Assembly: GCF_019799925.1 (NCBI RefSeq)
Contig: NZ_JABGCG010000010.1
Coordinates: forward strand, 62,001 to 126,000
DNA: 64,000 nt
Source: Blastococcus sp. CPCC 205250
Lineage (GTDB): Bacteria; Actinomycetota; Actinomycetes; Mycobacteriales; Geodermatophilaceae
Direction: 5' to 3'
The notes below the pieces were generated by a model. It did not search any database and had not been told where the DNA came from. It was given only the letters and a program-made list of their open reading frames with translations. The stretch's first letter is position 1. Every line of letters starts with the position of its first letter. The position numbers and the translations under genes were made by a program. Shown here piece by piece: positions 1 to 7,145 of the stretch.

Positions 1-1
1 C

Positions 2-1108
2 CTGCCGATGGGCCCGCTGGCGCTCATGGACCTCATCGGCATCGACACCGCCTACGAGATCCTCGACACGATGTACAAGCAGTCGCGCAACCGGCTGCAC
101 GCCCCCAGCCCGATCATCAAGCAGATGATGACGGCGGGGCTGCTGGGCCGGAAGACCGGCCGCGGCTTCTACACCTACGCCCAGCGCGACTCGGCCGAGG
201 TCGTCGGCGACGCCTCCACGCCGGAGCCCGGCGGGGCCAGCGCGGGCGCCCGGCCGGTGCAGGCCGTCGGCGTCGTGGGCTCGGGCACCATGGCCACCGG
301 CATCATCGAGGTCGTCGCCAAGGGCGGCTTCGACGTGCTGTTCCAGGCGCGTTCGGCGGAGAAGGTCGAGGCCGTCACCAAGGCGCTGACCAAGTCGCTG
401 GACAAGCAGGTCGCGCGCGGGCGCCTGGACGAGGCCGGCCGCGACGAGGTCCTCGGACGCGTGCGCGGCACCACCGACCTGGACGAGATGGCCGACCGCG
501 ACCTGGTCATCGAGGCCGTCGTGGAGTCGCTGCCGGTCAAGGAGGCGCTGTTCGCCGCGCTCGGGGAGATCGCCAGGCCCGGCGCGGTGCTGGCGACCAC
601 CACCTCGAGCCTGCCGGTCATCGAGTGCGCCCGCGCGTCGGGCCGCCCGGCCGACGTCGTGGGCCTGCACTTCTTCAACCCGGCGCCGGTGATGAAGCTG
701 GTCGAGGTCGTCTCCACGATCTCCACCGCCGACGACGTCACCGCCACCGCGTACGCCGTCTGCGAGAAGCTGCGCAAGCACCCGGTCTCGTGCACCGACC
801 GGGCCGGCTTCATCGTCAACGCGCTGCTGTTCCCCTACCTGAACGACGCGGTGAAGATGCTCGAGGCGCACTACGCGACCGCCGACGACATCGACGCCGC
901 CATGAAGGTCGGCTGCGGCTACCCGATGGGTCCCTTCGAGCTGCTGGACGTCGTCGGCCTCGACGTCTCGCTGGCCATCGAGCGCGAGCTCTACACCGAG
1001 TTCCGCGAGCCCGGCTTCGCCCCCGCCCCGCTGCTGGAGCACCTGGTCACCGCCGGGTACCTCGGCCGCAAGACCGGGCGCGGGTTCCGCGACTACGCCA
1101 GCCGCTGA
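2..1108 (+). CDS. 3-hydroxybutyryl-CoA dehydrogenase, tandem two-module protein, 5' end outside the window
   Basis: NAD(P)-dependent 3-hydroxyacyl-CoA dehydrogenase, probably reducing acetoacetyl-CoA or oxidising 3-hydroxybutyryl-CoA. The reading frame is open from base 2, so the start lies upstream. The visible part begins in a C-terminal 3HCDH domain (PMGPLALMDLIG, closing with GLLGRKTGRGFYTY). A complete second copy follows: a Rossmann motif GVVGSGTMATGI, the catalytic HFFNPAP stretch and a second C-terminal domain with YPMGPFELLDVVGLD and GYLGRKTGRGF. The protein is thus two dehydrogenase modules fused, or one full module behind a partial one. A strong hairpin lies 22 bases after the stop. 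With ccr, the epimerase, the thiolase and meaB nearby, a role in acetyl-CoA assimilation is likely. Polyhydroxybutyrate turnover or beta-oxidation are alternatives. Confidence 0.88.
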   Translation: MPMGPLALMDLIGIDTAYEILDTMYKQSRNRLHAPSPIIKQMMTAGLLGRKTGRGFYTYAQRDSAEVVGDASTPEPGGASAGARPVQAVGVVGSGTMATGIIEVVAKGGFDVLFQARSAEKVEAVTKALTKSLDKQVARGRLDEAGRDEVLGRVRGTTDLDEMADRDLVIEAVVESLPVKEALFAALGEIARPGAVLATTTSSLPVIECARASGRPADVVGLHFFNPAPVMKLVEVVSTISTADDVTATAYAVCEKLRKHPVSCTDRAGFIVNALLFPYLNDAVKMLEAHYATADDIDAAMKVGCGYPMGPFELLDVVGLDVSLAIERELYTEFREPGFAPAPLLEHLVTAGYLGRKTGRGFRDYASR

Positions 1109-1111
1109 CCG

Positions 1112-1417
1112 GTGCCCCGACGGCGCGCACGGGCCGGGTCGCCTCCTCCGCGGAGCGACCCGGCCCGGCGTGCCGAGCGGGTGGAGGAGGCGGCTGACGG
1201 CGACTGGGTGGTCCGCTCCCTGACCGGCGCCGCCAGCACCAAGAGCTACCGCTGTCCCGGGTGCGACCAGGAGATCCGCCCCGGGACCCCGCACGTGGTC
1301 TCCTGGCCTGCCTACGCCCGCGACTCCGACCTCGAGCCGTGGGACACCGACTCGGCCGCGGACACCCGGCGACACTGGCACACGGCCTGCTGGCGGGCGC
1401 GTGACCGCCGTCGGTGA
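1112..1417 (+). CDS. small zinc-ribbon-like protein, conserved actinobacterial family
   Basis: A 101-residue basic protein of unknown function. The core reads SYRCPGCDQEIRPGTPHVV, then HWHTACW, giving a CxxC pair and an HxxxC pair that could bind one zinc. It resembles a small family found across actinobacteria, often labelled ATP/GTP-binding protein without good reason. The chosen GTG gives an N-terminus MPRRRARAG, which fits the Arg-rich start I recall for relatives. However, a perfect 12-bp hairpin (1131-1166), apparently the terminator of the preceding gene, falls inside these first codons. A GTG at 1181 would give a 78-residue protein starting after the hairpin and keeps the whole zinc-binding core. 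The start is therefore uncertain; the core is not. Confidence 0.7.
   Translation: MPRRRARAGSPPPRSDPARRAERVEEAADGDWVVRSLTGAASTKSYRCPGCDQEIRPGTPHVVSWPAYARDSDLEPWDTDSAADTRRHWHTACWRARDRRR
1131..1166 (+). terminator. hairpin after the dehydrogenase gene
   Basis: Arms GGGCCGGGTCGC (1131-1142) and GCGACCCGGCCC (1155-1166) pair perfectly over 12 bp around a 12-base loop. The hairpin begins 22 bases past the stop at 1108. There is no clear T tract, as is usual in high-GC actinobacteria. It overlaps the first codons of the longest version of the next gene. Confidence 0.55.
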
Positions 1418-1478
1418 AGGCCCCGCTGCCCCCCACGCCCCGCTCGGCTCGGCGCGGGCCCTGCAGCGGGCCGTCCCC

Positions 1479-2141
1479 TCAGGCGGCAGCGGCGAAGACG
1501 ACGACGTTGTCGCGGTAGCTGCGGGCCGCGCGGTCGAAGTCGCCGCCGCAGGTCACCAGCCGCAGCTGCGCGTCCGGGGTCGGCCCGTAGACCTCGTCGG
1601 TGGGGAAGGCGTCCTTGGCGTGGCGCTCGACGCGGGTCACGGTGAACCGCGCCGTCGTCCCGTCCGCGCGGTCGACGAGCACCTCGTCGCCGGCGGTCAG
1701 GTCGCGCAGCCGCCAGAACACCGCCGGGCCGGCGGTGGAGTCCACGTGCCCGGCCAGCACCGCCGGGCCGACGTCGCCCGGCGCGGTCCCGCCGTCGAAC
1801 CAGCCGGCCCGGCCGTAGTCGACCGGTGTCTCCAGGGCGCCGAGCGGGTCGATGCCCAGCCGCTCCAGCGGGCTGTCCACGCCGATGCCAGGTACGCGTA
1901 CCCGCACCGGCTCGGCGACGGCCCGGGGCGCCGCCGCCTGCAGGCGGACGGGGGGACCGGAGGCCGCTGCGGCTGCCGGGGTGCTCCCGGCGGGTGCCGC
2001 CGCGGACCCCGGGGCGAGGAGCGCCACGGCGCCCGCGACCACGACGACCGCGGCGAGCAGGGCACGCACGCCCGGCAGCCGCCGCCACCACGGCACCCGG
2101 TGCCGGGACGGCGGCCGGCGGTGCCGGGCGGGCTCTCCCAC
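1479..2141 (-). CDS. class F sortase
   Basis: Membrane-anchored cysteine transpeptidase of the sortase family, 220 residues. A basic N-terminus is followed by one membrane segment (about residues 26-47) and an Ala/Pro-rich spacer. The sortase barrel (about 78-218) carries the catalytic His in AGHVDS (H132), the Cys in LRLVTCGG (C198) and the Arg in RSYRDN (R207/R210). This compact architecture fits class F, the actinobacterial type. The GTG start lies 7 bases after the stop of the DUF4397 gene and has no visible Shine-Dalgarno sequence, which suggests coupling to it. The neighbour may be its substrate, but I find no LPxTG motif there. The biological substrate is unknown. Confidence 0.85.
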   Translation of the reverse strand: MGEPARHRRPPSRHRVPWWRRLPGVRALLAAVVVVAGAVALLAPGSAAAPAGSTPAAAAASGPPVRLQAAAPRAVAEPVRVRVPGIGVDSPLERLGIDPLGALETPVDYGRAGWFDGGTAPGDVGPAVLAGHVDSTAGPAVFWRLRDLTAGDEVLVDRADGTTARFTVTRVERHAKDAFPTDEVYGPTPDAQLRLVTCGGDFDRAARSYRDNVVVFAAAA

Positions 2142-2148
2142 GGACCGC

Positions 2149-3012
2149 TCAGGAGGCGGAGTGCCGGCCGGCCGGGGCGCGCCGGCCGGTGCGCACGGAC
2201 ATCGTCACGAGGCCCGCCGCGACCGCCAGGGTGACCAGGACGCCGGTCACGACGTCGGGCAGCGTGGACCCGCCGGCAGCGCCTCCGGCACCGGCCTCGA
2301 CGCCGCCCGCGGGGACGGCGGTCGGGCCCGCGGCGTCGACGGTGGGCCGGACGGTGAGGCCGCCGCCGGGCGCGTCCAGGACGATGACGCTGTACACCGT
2401 GCCGCCCGCGACGTCGACGGGCAGGGACACGGGCTGGCCGCCGGACGGGGTCACCTCCAGCGTGGTCCCTCCGGCACGCACCTCGACGTAGTCGCTGGTG
2501 TCGGAGAAGGCCAGCCCGGTGGCCACCGGGCTGCCGTCGCCGAGGGCCACGCCCAGCTGCTCGGCGGACGCCGCCGCCGCGATGACGCGCACGCGGGCGG
2601 AGCCGGTCGCCGGCCGGGTCAGGTCGTCCTCGAGGACCTCCAGGCCGAGGTCGGCGAAGGGGCCCACTCCCGCGACCGTGCGCGCGGTGTCGGACCCGAC
2701 CTCGACGGTGGTGGACAGCACCGGGGGAGCCTCGGGATCGGCTCCCGCCTCGCGCATGCTGACCGCATAGACGCCGGGCGGCACGACCTGGTAGTCGGAG
2801 ACCGTCCCGTAGTCGACGCCGGGCACGGTGAGCAGCGCGGTCCCGTCCCCCGGGTCGGAGACCGAGTCGACGTAGACGTCCACGGCGGGTGTGTCCGGCG
2901 ACAGATGGGCCAGCCGCAGCAGCCCGGTGTCGGCAGCCTGGGCGCCGCTGAGCGGCAGGGCCGCCGAGAACGCCGCGAGCGACGCGACGACGACGGCACG
3001 GGTGATCCGCAC
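2149..3012 (-). CDS. DUF4397-domain secreted, membrane-anchored protein
   Basis: A 287-residue exported protein. An N-terminal signal peptide (VRITRAVVVASLAAFSAAL... to about AQA-AD) is followed by two similar DUF4397 halves. The first contains LLRLAHLSPDTPAVDVYVD and the second starts near SARVRVIAAAASAEQLGVAL. The C-terminus has a Gly/Ala-rich spacer, a membrane helix (VVTGVLVTLAVAAGLVTM) and a basic tail (RTGRR), the shape of a cell-wall sorting signal. The GTG at 3012 was chosen because AGGGGGAA sits 7 bases upstream; the longer frame to 3084 has no such site. It precedes the sortase by 7 bases, so the two are very likely co-expressed. The function of DUF4397 is unknown; it is typical of surface proteins. 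Confidence 0.82.
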   Translation of the reverse strand: MRITRAVVVASLAAFSAALPLSGAQAADTGLLRLAHLSPDTPAVDVYVDSVSDPGDGTALLTVPGVDYGTVSDYQVVPPGVYAVSMREAGADPEAPPVLSTTVEVGSDTARTVAGVGPFADLGLEVLEDDLTRPATGSARVRVIAAAASAEQLGVALGDGSPVATGLAFSDTSDYVEVRAGGTTLEVTPSGGQPVSLPVDVAGGTVYSVIVLDAPGGGLTVRPTVDAAGPTAVPAGGVEAGAGGAAGGSTLPDVVTGVLVTLAVAAGLVTMSVRTGRRAPAGRHSAS

Positions 3013-3120
3013 GATGAGTTCCCCCTGAGGTGTTCTGTGCCCCCGTGGCCGCAGCGGTGCTCCGACGCCGGATGACTGCCCCAACGTCTACCCGCACTCC
3101 GGCCGGTCCGCTCAGTGGGG

Positions 3121-4119
3121 TCAGGGCGCGGCGGCCGCGACGACCGCGTCGGGGCCCGGCACGTAGTCGAAGGCGATGAGGACGCCGTCGCCGGTGACCT
3201 CCACGACGTCCGGGGCGAACGGGGCCAGCTGCGCGTCCAGCCAGGCGACCAGACGCTGGGTCGCGGCCCCGTCGGCCGGCACCGGCTGCCCGCCGACCGC
3301 GTCGACGACCACCCGGCGGGCGGGAGCGGCACCCGGCTGCTCGCCGGAGAGTGTCGGGAACTCCCAGAGGCCCACGCCCTCGCGGGCGGTCAGCGCCGCG
3401 ATCAGCGAGAGGAGGCGCGCGTCGACGTCCGCCGCCGCCAGGACCGCGCGGGCGTCCCCGTCGGCCCGCGTCGTGGGGTTGGCGAGCACGGCCGCGGCGA
3501 GGGCCTGGCGCCGGCCGCGCTGCTCCTCGGTCGGCTCGACCGGGGCCGGGTCGACCAGGAGCAGGGGTGGCGCGCCGGCGCCGCGCTCGAAGCGGGCCAG
3601 GAGCCGGCCACCCTGCGGCGCGGTCTCGACCAGGGCCAGTGCCGGCGTCCCGGGCTCCGCGGCGTCGGGAGGAGGGGACTCGGGCAGGACGGCGGCGTCC
3701 ACCCCGGCCCGCAGCAGCTCCTCCCGCAGCTCGGGCGGCACCGCGACGGTGCCGCCGTCGGGGAGCTCGCTGCCCACCCAGTCGACGAGGGCCGCGGGTG
3801 CGCGGTCCGGGGCGGTGGCCGCCGCGGTGCCCGGTGCCGTGCCGTCGTCGTCCCGGACCAGCCCCACGACGAGCACGGCCGCGACGGCGACGACGGCGGT
3901 GACCAGGGCCAGCCACCGGCCGCGACGGGAGGCCGGCGCAGCGGACACGGGGGCCGCACGCCGGCGGCGGTGCGCGGCCCGGCCCCCGGCGGACGGCCCG
4001 GGGGAGCGCGACGGAACGGCCACCGGCGGCGTCGCGGGGACGTCGTCGGGAGCCGCGTGCCGCGGACCGCCGCGTGTCGCCGGACGGGGCGCCGGAGCGG
4101 CTTCGGAGGGGTCGTGCAC
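3121..4119 (-). CDS. hypothetical single-pass membrane protein
   Basis: A 332-residue protein that I do not recognise. The N-terminus is a Pro/Ala/Arg-rich cytoplasmic segment (about 1-68), then one membrane helix (RWLALVTAVVAVAAVLVVGLV, about residues 70-90), then an extracytoplasmic domain of about 240 residues. That domain contains a hydrophobic core pattern (TPALALVETAP, PPLLLVDPAPVEP) and a C-terminal segment VVEVTGDGVLIAFDYVPG. GTG at 4119 is preferred because GGAGGA lies just upstream; the ATG at 4137 would place that site inside the gene. It sits between a DivIVA-like gene and the DUF4397/sortase pair on the same strand, so a cell-envelope role is plausible but unproven. Confidence 0.65.
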   Translation of the reverse strand: MHDPSEAAPAPRPATRGGPRHAAPDDVPATPPVAVPSRSPGPSAGGRAAHRRRRAAPVSAAPASRRGRWLALVTAVVAVAAVLVVGLVRDDDGTAPGTAAATAPDRAPAALVDWVGSELPDGGTVAVPPELREELLRAGVDAAVLPESPPPDAAEPGTPALALVETAPQGGRLLARFERGAGAPPLLLVDPAPVEPTEEQRGRRQALAAAVLANPTTRADGDARAVLAAADVDARLLSLIAALTAREGVGLWEFPTLSGEQPGAAPARRVVVDAVGGQPVPADGAATQRLVAWLDAQLAPFAPDVVEVTGDGVLIAFDYVPGPDAVVAAAAP

Positions 4120-4193
4120 GGTTCCTCCGTACCGCACCGGCCCCGTCGGGGCGCGGTGGAGTGGGCGACCGGCGGCCGGTCAGCGAGGGTGGG

Positions 4194-5546
4194 TCAGCGG
4201 TGCGCGGCGGGCGCGGCGGTGGCCCCGGTCGCCCCCGTGTCGGTGGGAGGCGTGCGGTCGGCGGGCGCGGCGCGGCCCTCGGAGGCGCTGTCGTCGGCCG
4301 GCGCCGCCCCCTCGGCCGGGGTGTCGGCGGAGACGGCCGGCTGGACGAGCGTCGGCGGGTCGACCCGGCGCGCCTCCGTCGTGCCGCTCCCGGCGGGACG
4401 GACGGCGGGCTGCGGCGCGGACACCGGACGGATGACCTGCGTCTGCGAGCCCTGCGGGGTGCTGACCTGGCCGCCGGAGACCGTCTGCATGGCGACCTGG
4501 GTGGTCGGGCCCTGCGGCCGCACGGCCGGCTGCGGACCGGTCTGCGGGCGGTGGGCGCCGCGCTGGACGGCCGGCTGGGTCGTGGGCGCCGGCGGGCGGA
4601 CGGGCTGGCGGGCGGCGGCGGCCTCACCGGAACCGGCGGGGGCCTCGGCGGGCGGAGCCGGAGGAGCCGGGGGCGCCTGCCGGGCACCCTGCTGCTCGAC
4701 CGGGCGCACCTGCTGCTGGCCCTGGGGCACCGGCGGAGCCGCCGGGCGGTCACCCAGGTCGGGGAGGCTGCCGAGGACGCGGCGGGCCTCGAGCAGCCGG
4801 CCGGTCAGCTCGTCGCGCACGCTGCGGATCGCCTGCGCGGCCGCCTCGGCCTCGCCCACGAGCTGCGCGGCGTGCTTCTCGGCGGCCGCGACGCGCTGCT
4901 GCGCCGCCTGCGTGGAGGCGCGGTCGCGCTCCTCCTCGAGGCGGGCCGCCTCCGCGCGCCGCGAGCGCTGCGCCAGCTCGAAGTCCTCCTCGACCTTGGC
5001 GCGGCGGGCCTGCGACTCGGCGTCGAGCCGGGCGACCTTCTCCTGCGCCTTGGTGACCAGCTCGTCGGCGCGGATCTGCGCCTTGCTGGCGATCTGCTCG
5101 GCGTTCTGCCGGGCCTCGGCGAGCATCCGCTCGACCTCGGCCCGACCCGCGGCGTGGCGCTCGGCCATCGCCCGCTCCTCGGAGGCGGTCTGCTCGCGCA
5201 GCGACTGCGCCTCCTGCTGGGCGGCCTGCCGGATCTCCGCGGCCTCCTCCTCGGCCAGCCGCAGCATGTGCGAGATGCGCTCGCTCATGTTCTCGAACGT
5301 CGTCGGGCCGGCGCTGGCGGCCTTGCGGCGCAGCTGGTCGATCTCCGCGTGCATCGACGACAGCTGGGCGGCGAGGTCGTTCGACCGCGCTGCCGCGGCG
5401 TCCCGGTCGGCGAGGGCGACGCGGATGTCGGCCTCGAGCCGCTCGATGGTCTCGGCCACCTGGTGGCGGTCGAAGCCCCGCAGGACCACGTCGAACGAGT
5501 GCTGTGCCTCGCGCATCGGCACCAGGTCGCGACGGGGATCGGTCAT
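4194..5546 (-). CDS. DivIVA-domain coiled-coil protein
   Basis: A 450-residue cytoskeletal-type protein. The N-terminus has a DivIVA-like membrane-targeting region (HSFDVVLRGFDRHQVAETIERL, about residues 16-37). A long charged coiled coil follows (about 40-265), rich in Ala, Glu, Arg and Gln heptads. The C-terminal 180 residues are low-complexity Pro/Gln/Ala/Thr (for example TTQVAMQTVSGGQVSTPQG), probably disordered. Such proteins mark cell poles or septa in actinobacteria (relatives include Wag31 and the Scy/FilP group, some labelled cellulose-binding protein). The ATG at 5546 has GAGG 9 bases upstream. The three genes downstream on this strand encode envelope proteins. It is not the classical Wag31, which sits beside ftsZ; I regard it as an accessory polarity protein. 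Confidence 0.8.
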   Translation of the reverse strand: MTDPRRDLVPMREAQHSFDVVLRGFDRHQVAETIERLEADIRVALADRDAAAARSNDLAAQLSSMHAEIDQLRRKAASAGPTTFENMSERISHMLRLAEEEAAEIRQAAQQEAQSLREQTASEERAMAERHAAGRAEVERMLAEARQNAEQIASKAQIRADELVTKAQEKVARLDAESQARRAKVEEDFELAQRSRRAEAARLEEERDRASTQAAQQRVAAAEKHAAQLVGEAEAAAQAIRSVRDELTGRLLEARRVLGSLPDLGDRPAAPPVPQGQQQVRPVEQQGARQAPPAPPAPPAEAPAGSGEAAAARQPVRPPAPTTQPAVQRGAHRPQTGPQPAVRPQGPTTQVAMQTVSGGQVSTPQGSQTQVIRPVSAPQPAVRPAGSGTTEARRVDPPTLVQPAVSADTPAEGAAPADDSASEGRAAPADRTPPTDTGATGATAAPAAHR

Positions 5547-5633
5547 GCGGTCATCCTCGCAGAGTCGGCGGGGCTCATCGGCGTGTCGGTCCGGGGTCCG
5601 GGGCGGTCCGGCTCCCCGACGATAGAACGCGGA

Positions 5634-5675
5634 GCCGGCAGGGGAGGTGCCCCGCAGGGCACCTCCCCTCGGCTC
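5634..5675 (-). terminator. hairpin after ccr
   Basis: The arms AGGGGAGGTGCCC (5640-5652) and its complement (5657-5669) form a perfect 13-bp stem with a CGCA loop. A 2-base bulge and a further GAGCCG/CGGCTC pairing extend it outward. It begins at the ccr stop at 5674 on the minus strand and overlaps the last codon. No T tract follows. Confidence 0.6.
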
Positions 5676-7005
5676 AGATCCCGCGGAAGCGGTTGATGGC
5701 GTCGATGTGCCGGGCCCGCTTCTCGGTGTCGCGGACGCCGAGGCCCTCCTCGGGGGAGAGCGTCAGGACGCCGACCTTGCCCTGGTGGGCGTTGCGGTGG
5801 ACGTCGAGGGCGGCTTGGCCGACCTCGGCCATCGGGTAGACCTTCGACAGCGTCGGGTGGATGAGGCCCTTGTCGATGAGCCGGTTGGCCTCCCACGCCT
5901 CCTTGTAGTTGGCGAAGTGGCTGGACAGGATCTTCTTGAGGTTCATCCACAGGTACCGGTTGTCGTACTCGTGCAGGTACCCGGTGGTGGAGGCGCAGGT
6001 GATGATCGTGCCGCCCTTCTTGGCGACGTAGACGCTGGCGCCGAAGGTCTCCCGGCCGGGGTGCTCGAAGACGATGTCCACGTCCTCGCCGCCGGTCAGC
6101 TCACGGATCTTCTTGCCCAGGCGCTGCCACTCCTTGGGGTCCTGGGTGTCCTCGTCCTTCCAGAACCGGTAGCCCTCGGCGGAGCGGTCGATGATGAGCT
6201 CGGCGCCCATCTTCCGCACGATCTCGGCCTTCTCCGGGCTGGAGACCACGCACACCGGGATCGCGCCGCCGTTGAGCGCCATCTGGGTGGCGTAGGAACC
6301 CAGGCCGCCGGAGGCGCCCCAGATCAGCACGGTGTCGCCCTGCTTCATGTTCGCGCCGTTGCGGGACACCAGCTGCCGGTAGGCGGTGGAGTTGACCAGC
6401 CCGGGAGCCGCGGCCTCCTCCCAGGACAGGTGGGCCGGCTTGGGCATGAGCTGGTTGGACTTCACCAGGGCGAGCTCGGCGAGGCCGCCGAAGTTGGTCT
6501 CGAAGCCCCAGATCCGCTGCTGCGGGTCCATCATCGTGTCGTCGTGGCCGGCCGGGTCCTCCAGCTCCACCGACAGGCAGTGCGCCACGACCTCGTCGCC
6601 GGGCTTCCACTTGTTGACGCCCGGGCCCACGCGCAGCACGACGCCGGCCAGGTCGGAGCCGACCACGTGGTAGGGCAGGTCGTGCCGCTTGGTCAGCTCC
6701 GACACCCGGCCGTAGCGCTCCAGGAACCCGAAGGTCGAGACGGGCTCGAAGATCGACGTCCACACGGTGTTGTAGTTCACCGACGACGCCATGACCGCCA
6801 CGATCGCCTCGCCCGGGCCCAGCTCCGGCGTGGGCACCTCGTCCACGTGGAGCGACTTGCGCGGGTCCTTGTCCCGGGTGGCCAGGCCCTCGAACATGGT
6901 CTGCTCGTCCTTGCGGACGACGACGGCGCGGTAGGACTCCGGTACTCCCAGCCCACCGATGTCGGCCAGCTGGTCGGCGAGGATGGCGTCCCTGATCTCG
7001 TCCAC
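5674..7005 (-). CDS. ccr: crotonyl-CoA carboxylase/reductase
   Basis: Catalyses NADPH-dependent reductive carboxylation of crotonyl-CoA to (2S)-ethylmalonyl-CoA, the signature step of the ethylmalonyl-CoA pathway. The 443-residue protein is the family's usual length and is an MDR-type reductase: catalytic N-domain, Rossmann domain (WGASGGLGSYATQMA, about 229-243) and C-terminal lid. The four CO2-binding residues known in the Kitasatospora enzyme (Asn81, Phe170, Glu171, His365) are all present at a constant offset of two: N79 in NYNTVW, F168-E169 in WGFETNFGG and H363 in SSHFANYKEA. A true carboxylase is therefore likely, not a plain reductase. GTG at 7005 has GGGAG upstream. A possible TetR-type operator overlaps its promoter. 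Ethylmalonyl-CoA supply for polyketides is an alternative role. Confidence 0.95.
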   Translation of the reverse strand: MDEIRDAILADQLADIGGLGVPESYRAVVVRKDEQTMFEGLATRDKDPRKSLHVDEVPTPELGPGEAIVAVMASSVNYNTVWTSIFEPVSTFGFLERYGRVSELTKRHDLPYHVVGSDLAGVVLRVGPGVNKWKPGDEVVAHCLSVELEDPAGHDDTMMDPQQRIWGFETNFGGLAELALVKSNQLMPKPAHLSWEEAAAPGLVNSTAYRQLVSRNGANMKQGDTVLIWGASGGLGSYATQMALNGGAIPVCVVSSPEKAEIVRKMGAELIIDRSAEGYRFWKDEDTQDPKEWQRLGKKIRELTGGEDVDIVFEHPGRETFGASVYVAKKGGTIITCASTTGYLHEYDNRYLWMNLKKILSSHFANYKEAWEANRLIDKGLIHPTLSKVYPMAEVGQAALDVHRNAHQGKVGVLTLSPEEGLGVRDTEKRARHIDAINRFRGI

Positions 7006-7045
7006 GTGGTCTCCCGGGTCTTCGTCGGCTCGGAGGGCGGGGCAG

Positions 7046-7065
7046 ATGTTACTGACGGGTAGTGA
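7046..7065 (-). promoter_or_regulatory. putative ccr promoter with overlapping inverted repeat
   Basis: Read on the minus strand, TAACAT (7046-7051) fits a TANNNT -10 box about 40 bases upstream of the ccr GTG. Overlapping it, TTACT (7049-7053) and AGTGA (7061-7065) form an inverted repeat with 7 bases between and one mismatch. This is the kind of site bound by TetR-family acyl-CoA-metabolism regulators. The assignment is inference only. Confidence 0.35.
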
Positions 7066-7130
7066 GCGCGGCGACAGCTGTGAGGGGCGACGTGGGTCAC
7101 TCCCGTCGCCGCCCGGACGGCGGTGCTGCC

Positions 7131-7145
7131 TAGGCTGCCGCCGTG
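7131..7145 (+). promoter_or_regulatory. leaderless promoter of the dioxygenase gene
   Basis: TAGGCT (7131-7136) stands 6 bases before the GTG at 7143. In mycobacterial-type promoters transcription begins 6-7 bases after TANNNT, so the mRNA would start at the start codon itself. Confidence 0.5.

Noticed and set aside
2149..2260. A standard LPxTG sorting signal in the DUF4397 protein
   Set aside because: The residues before the helix read LPDVVTG, which matches neither LPxTG nor LAxTG; reported only as a possible variant.
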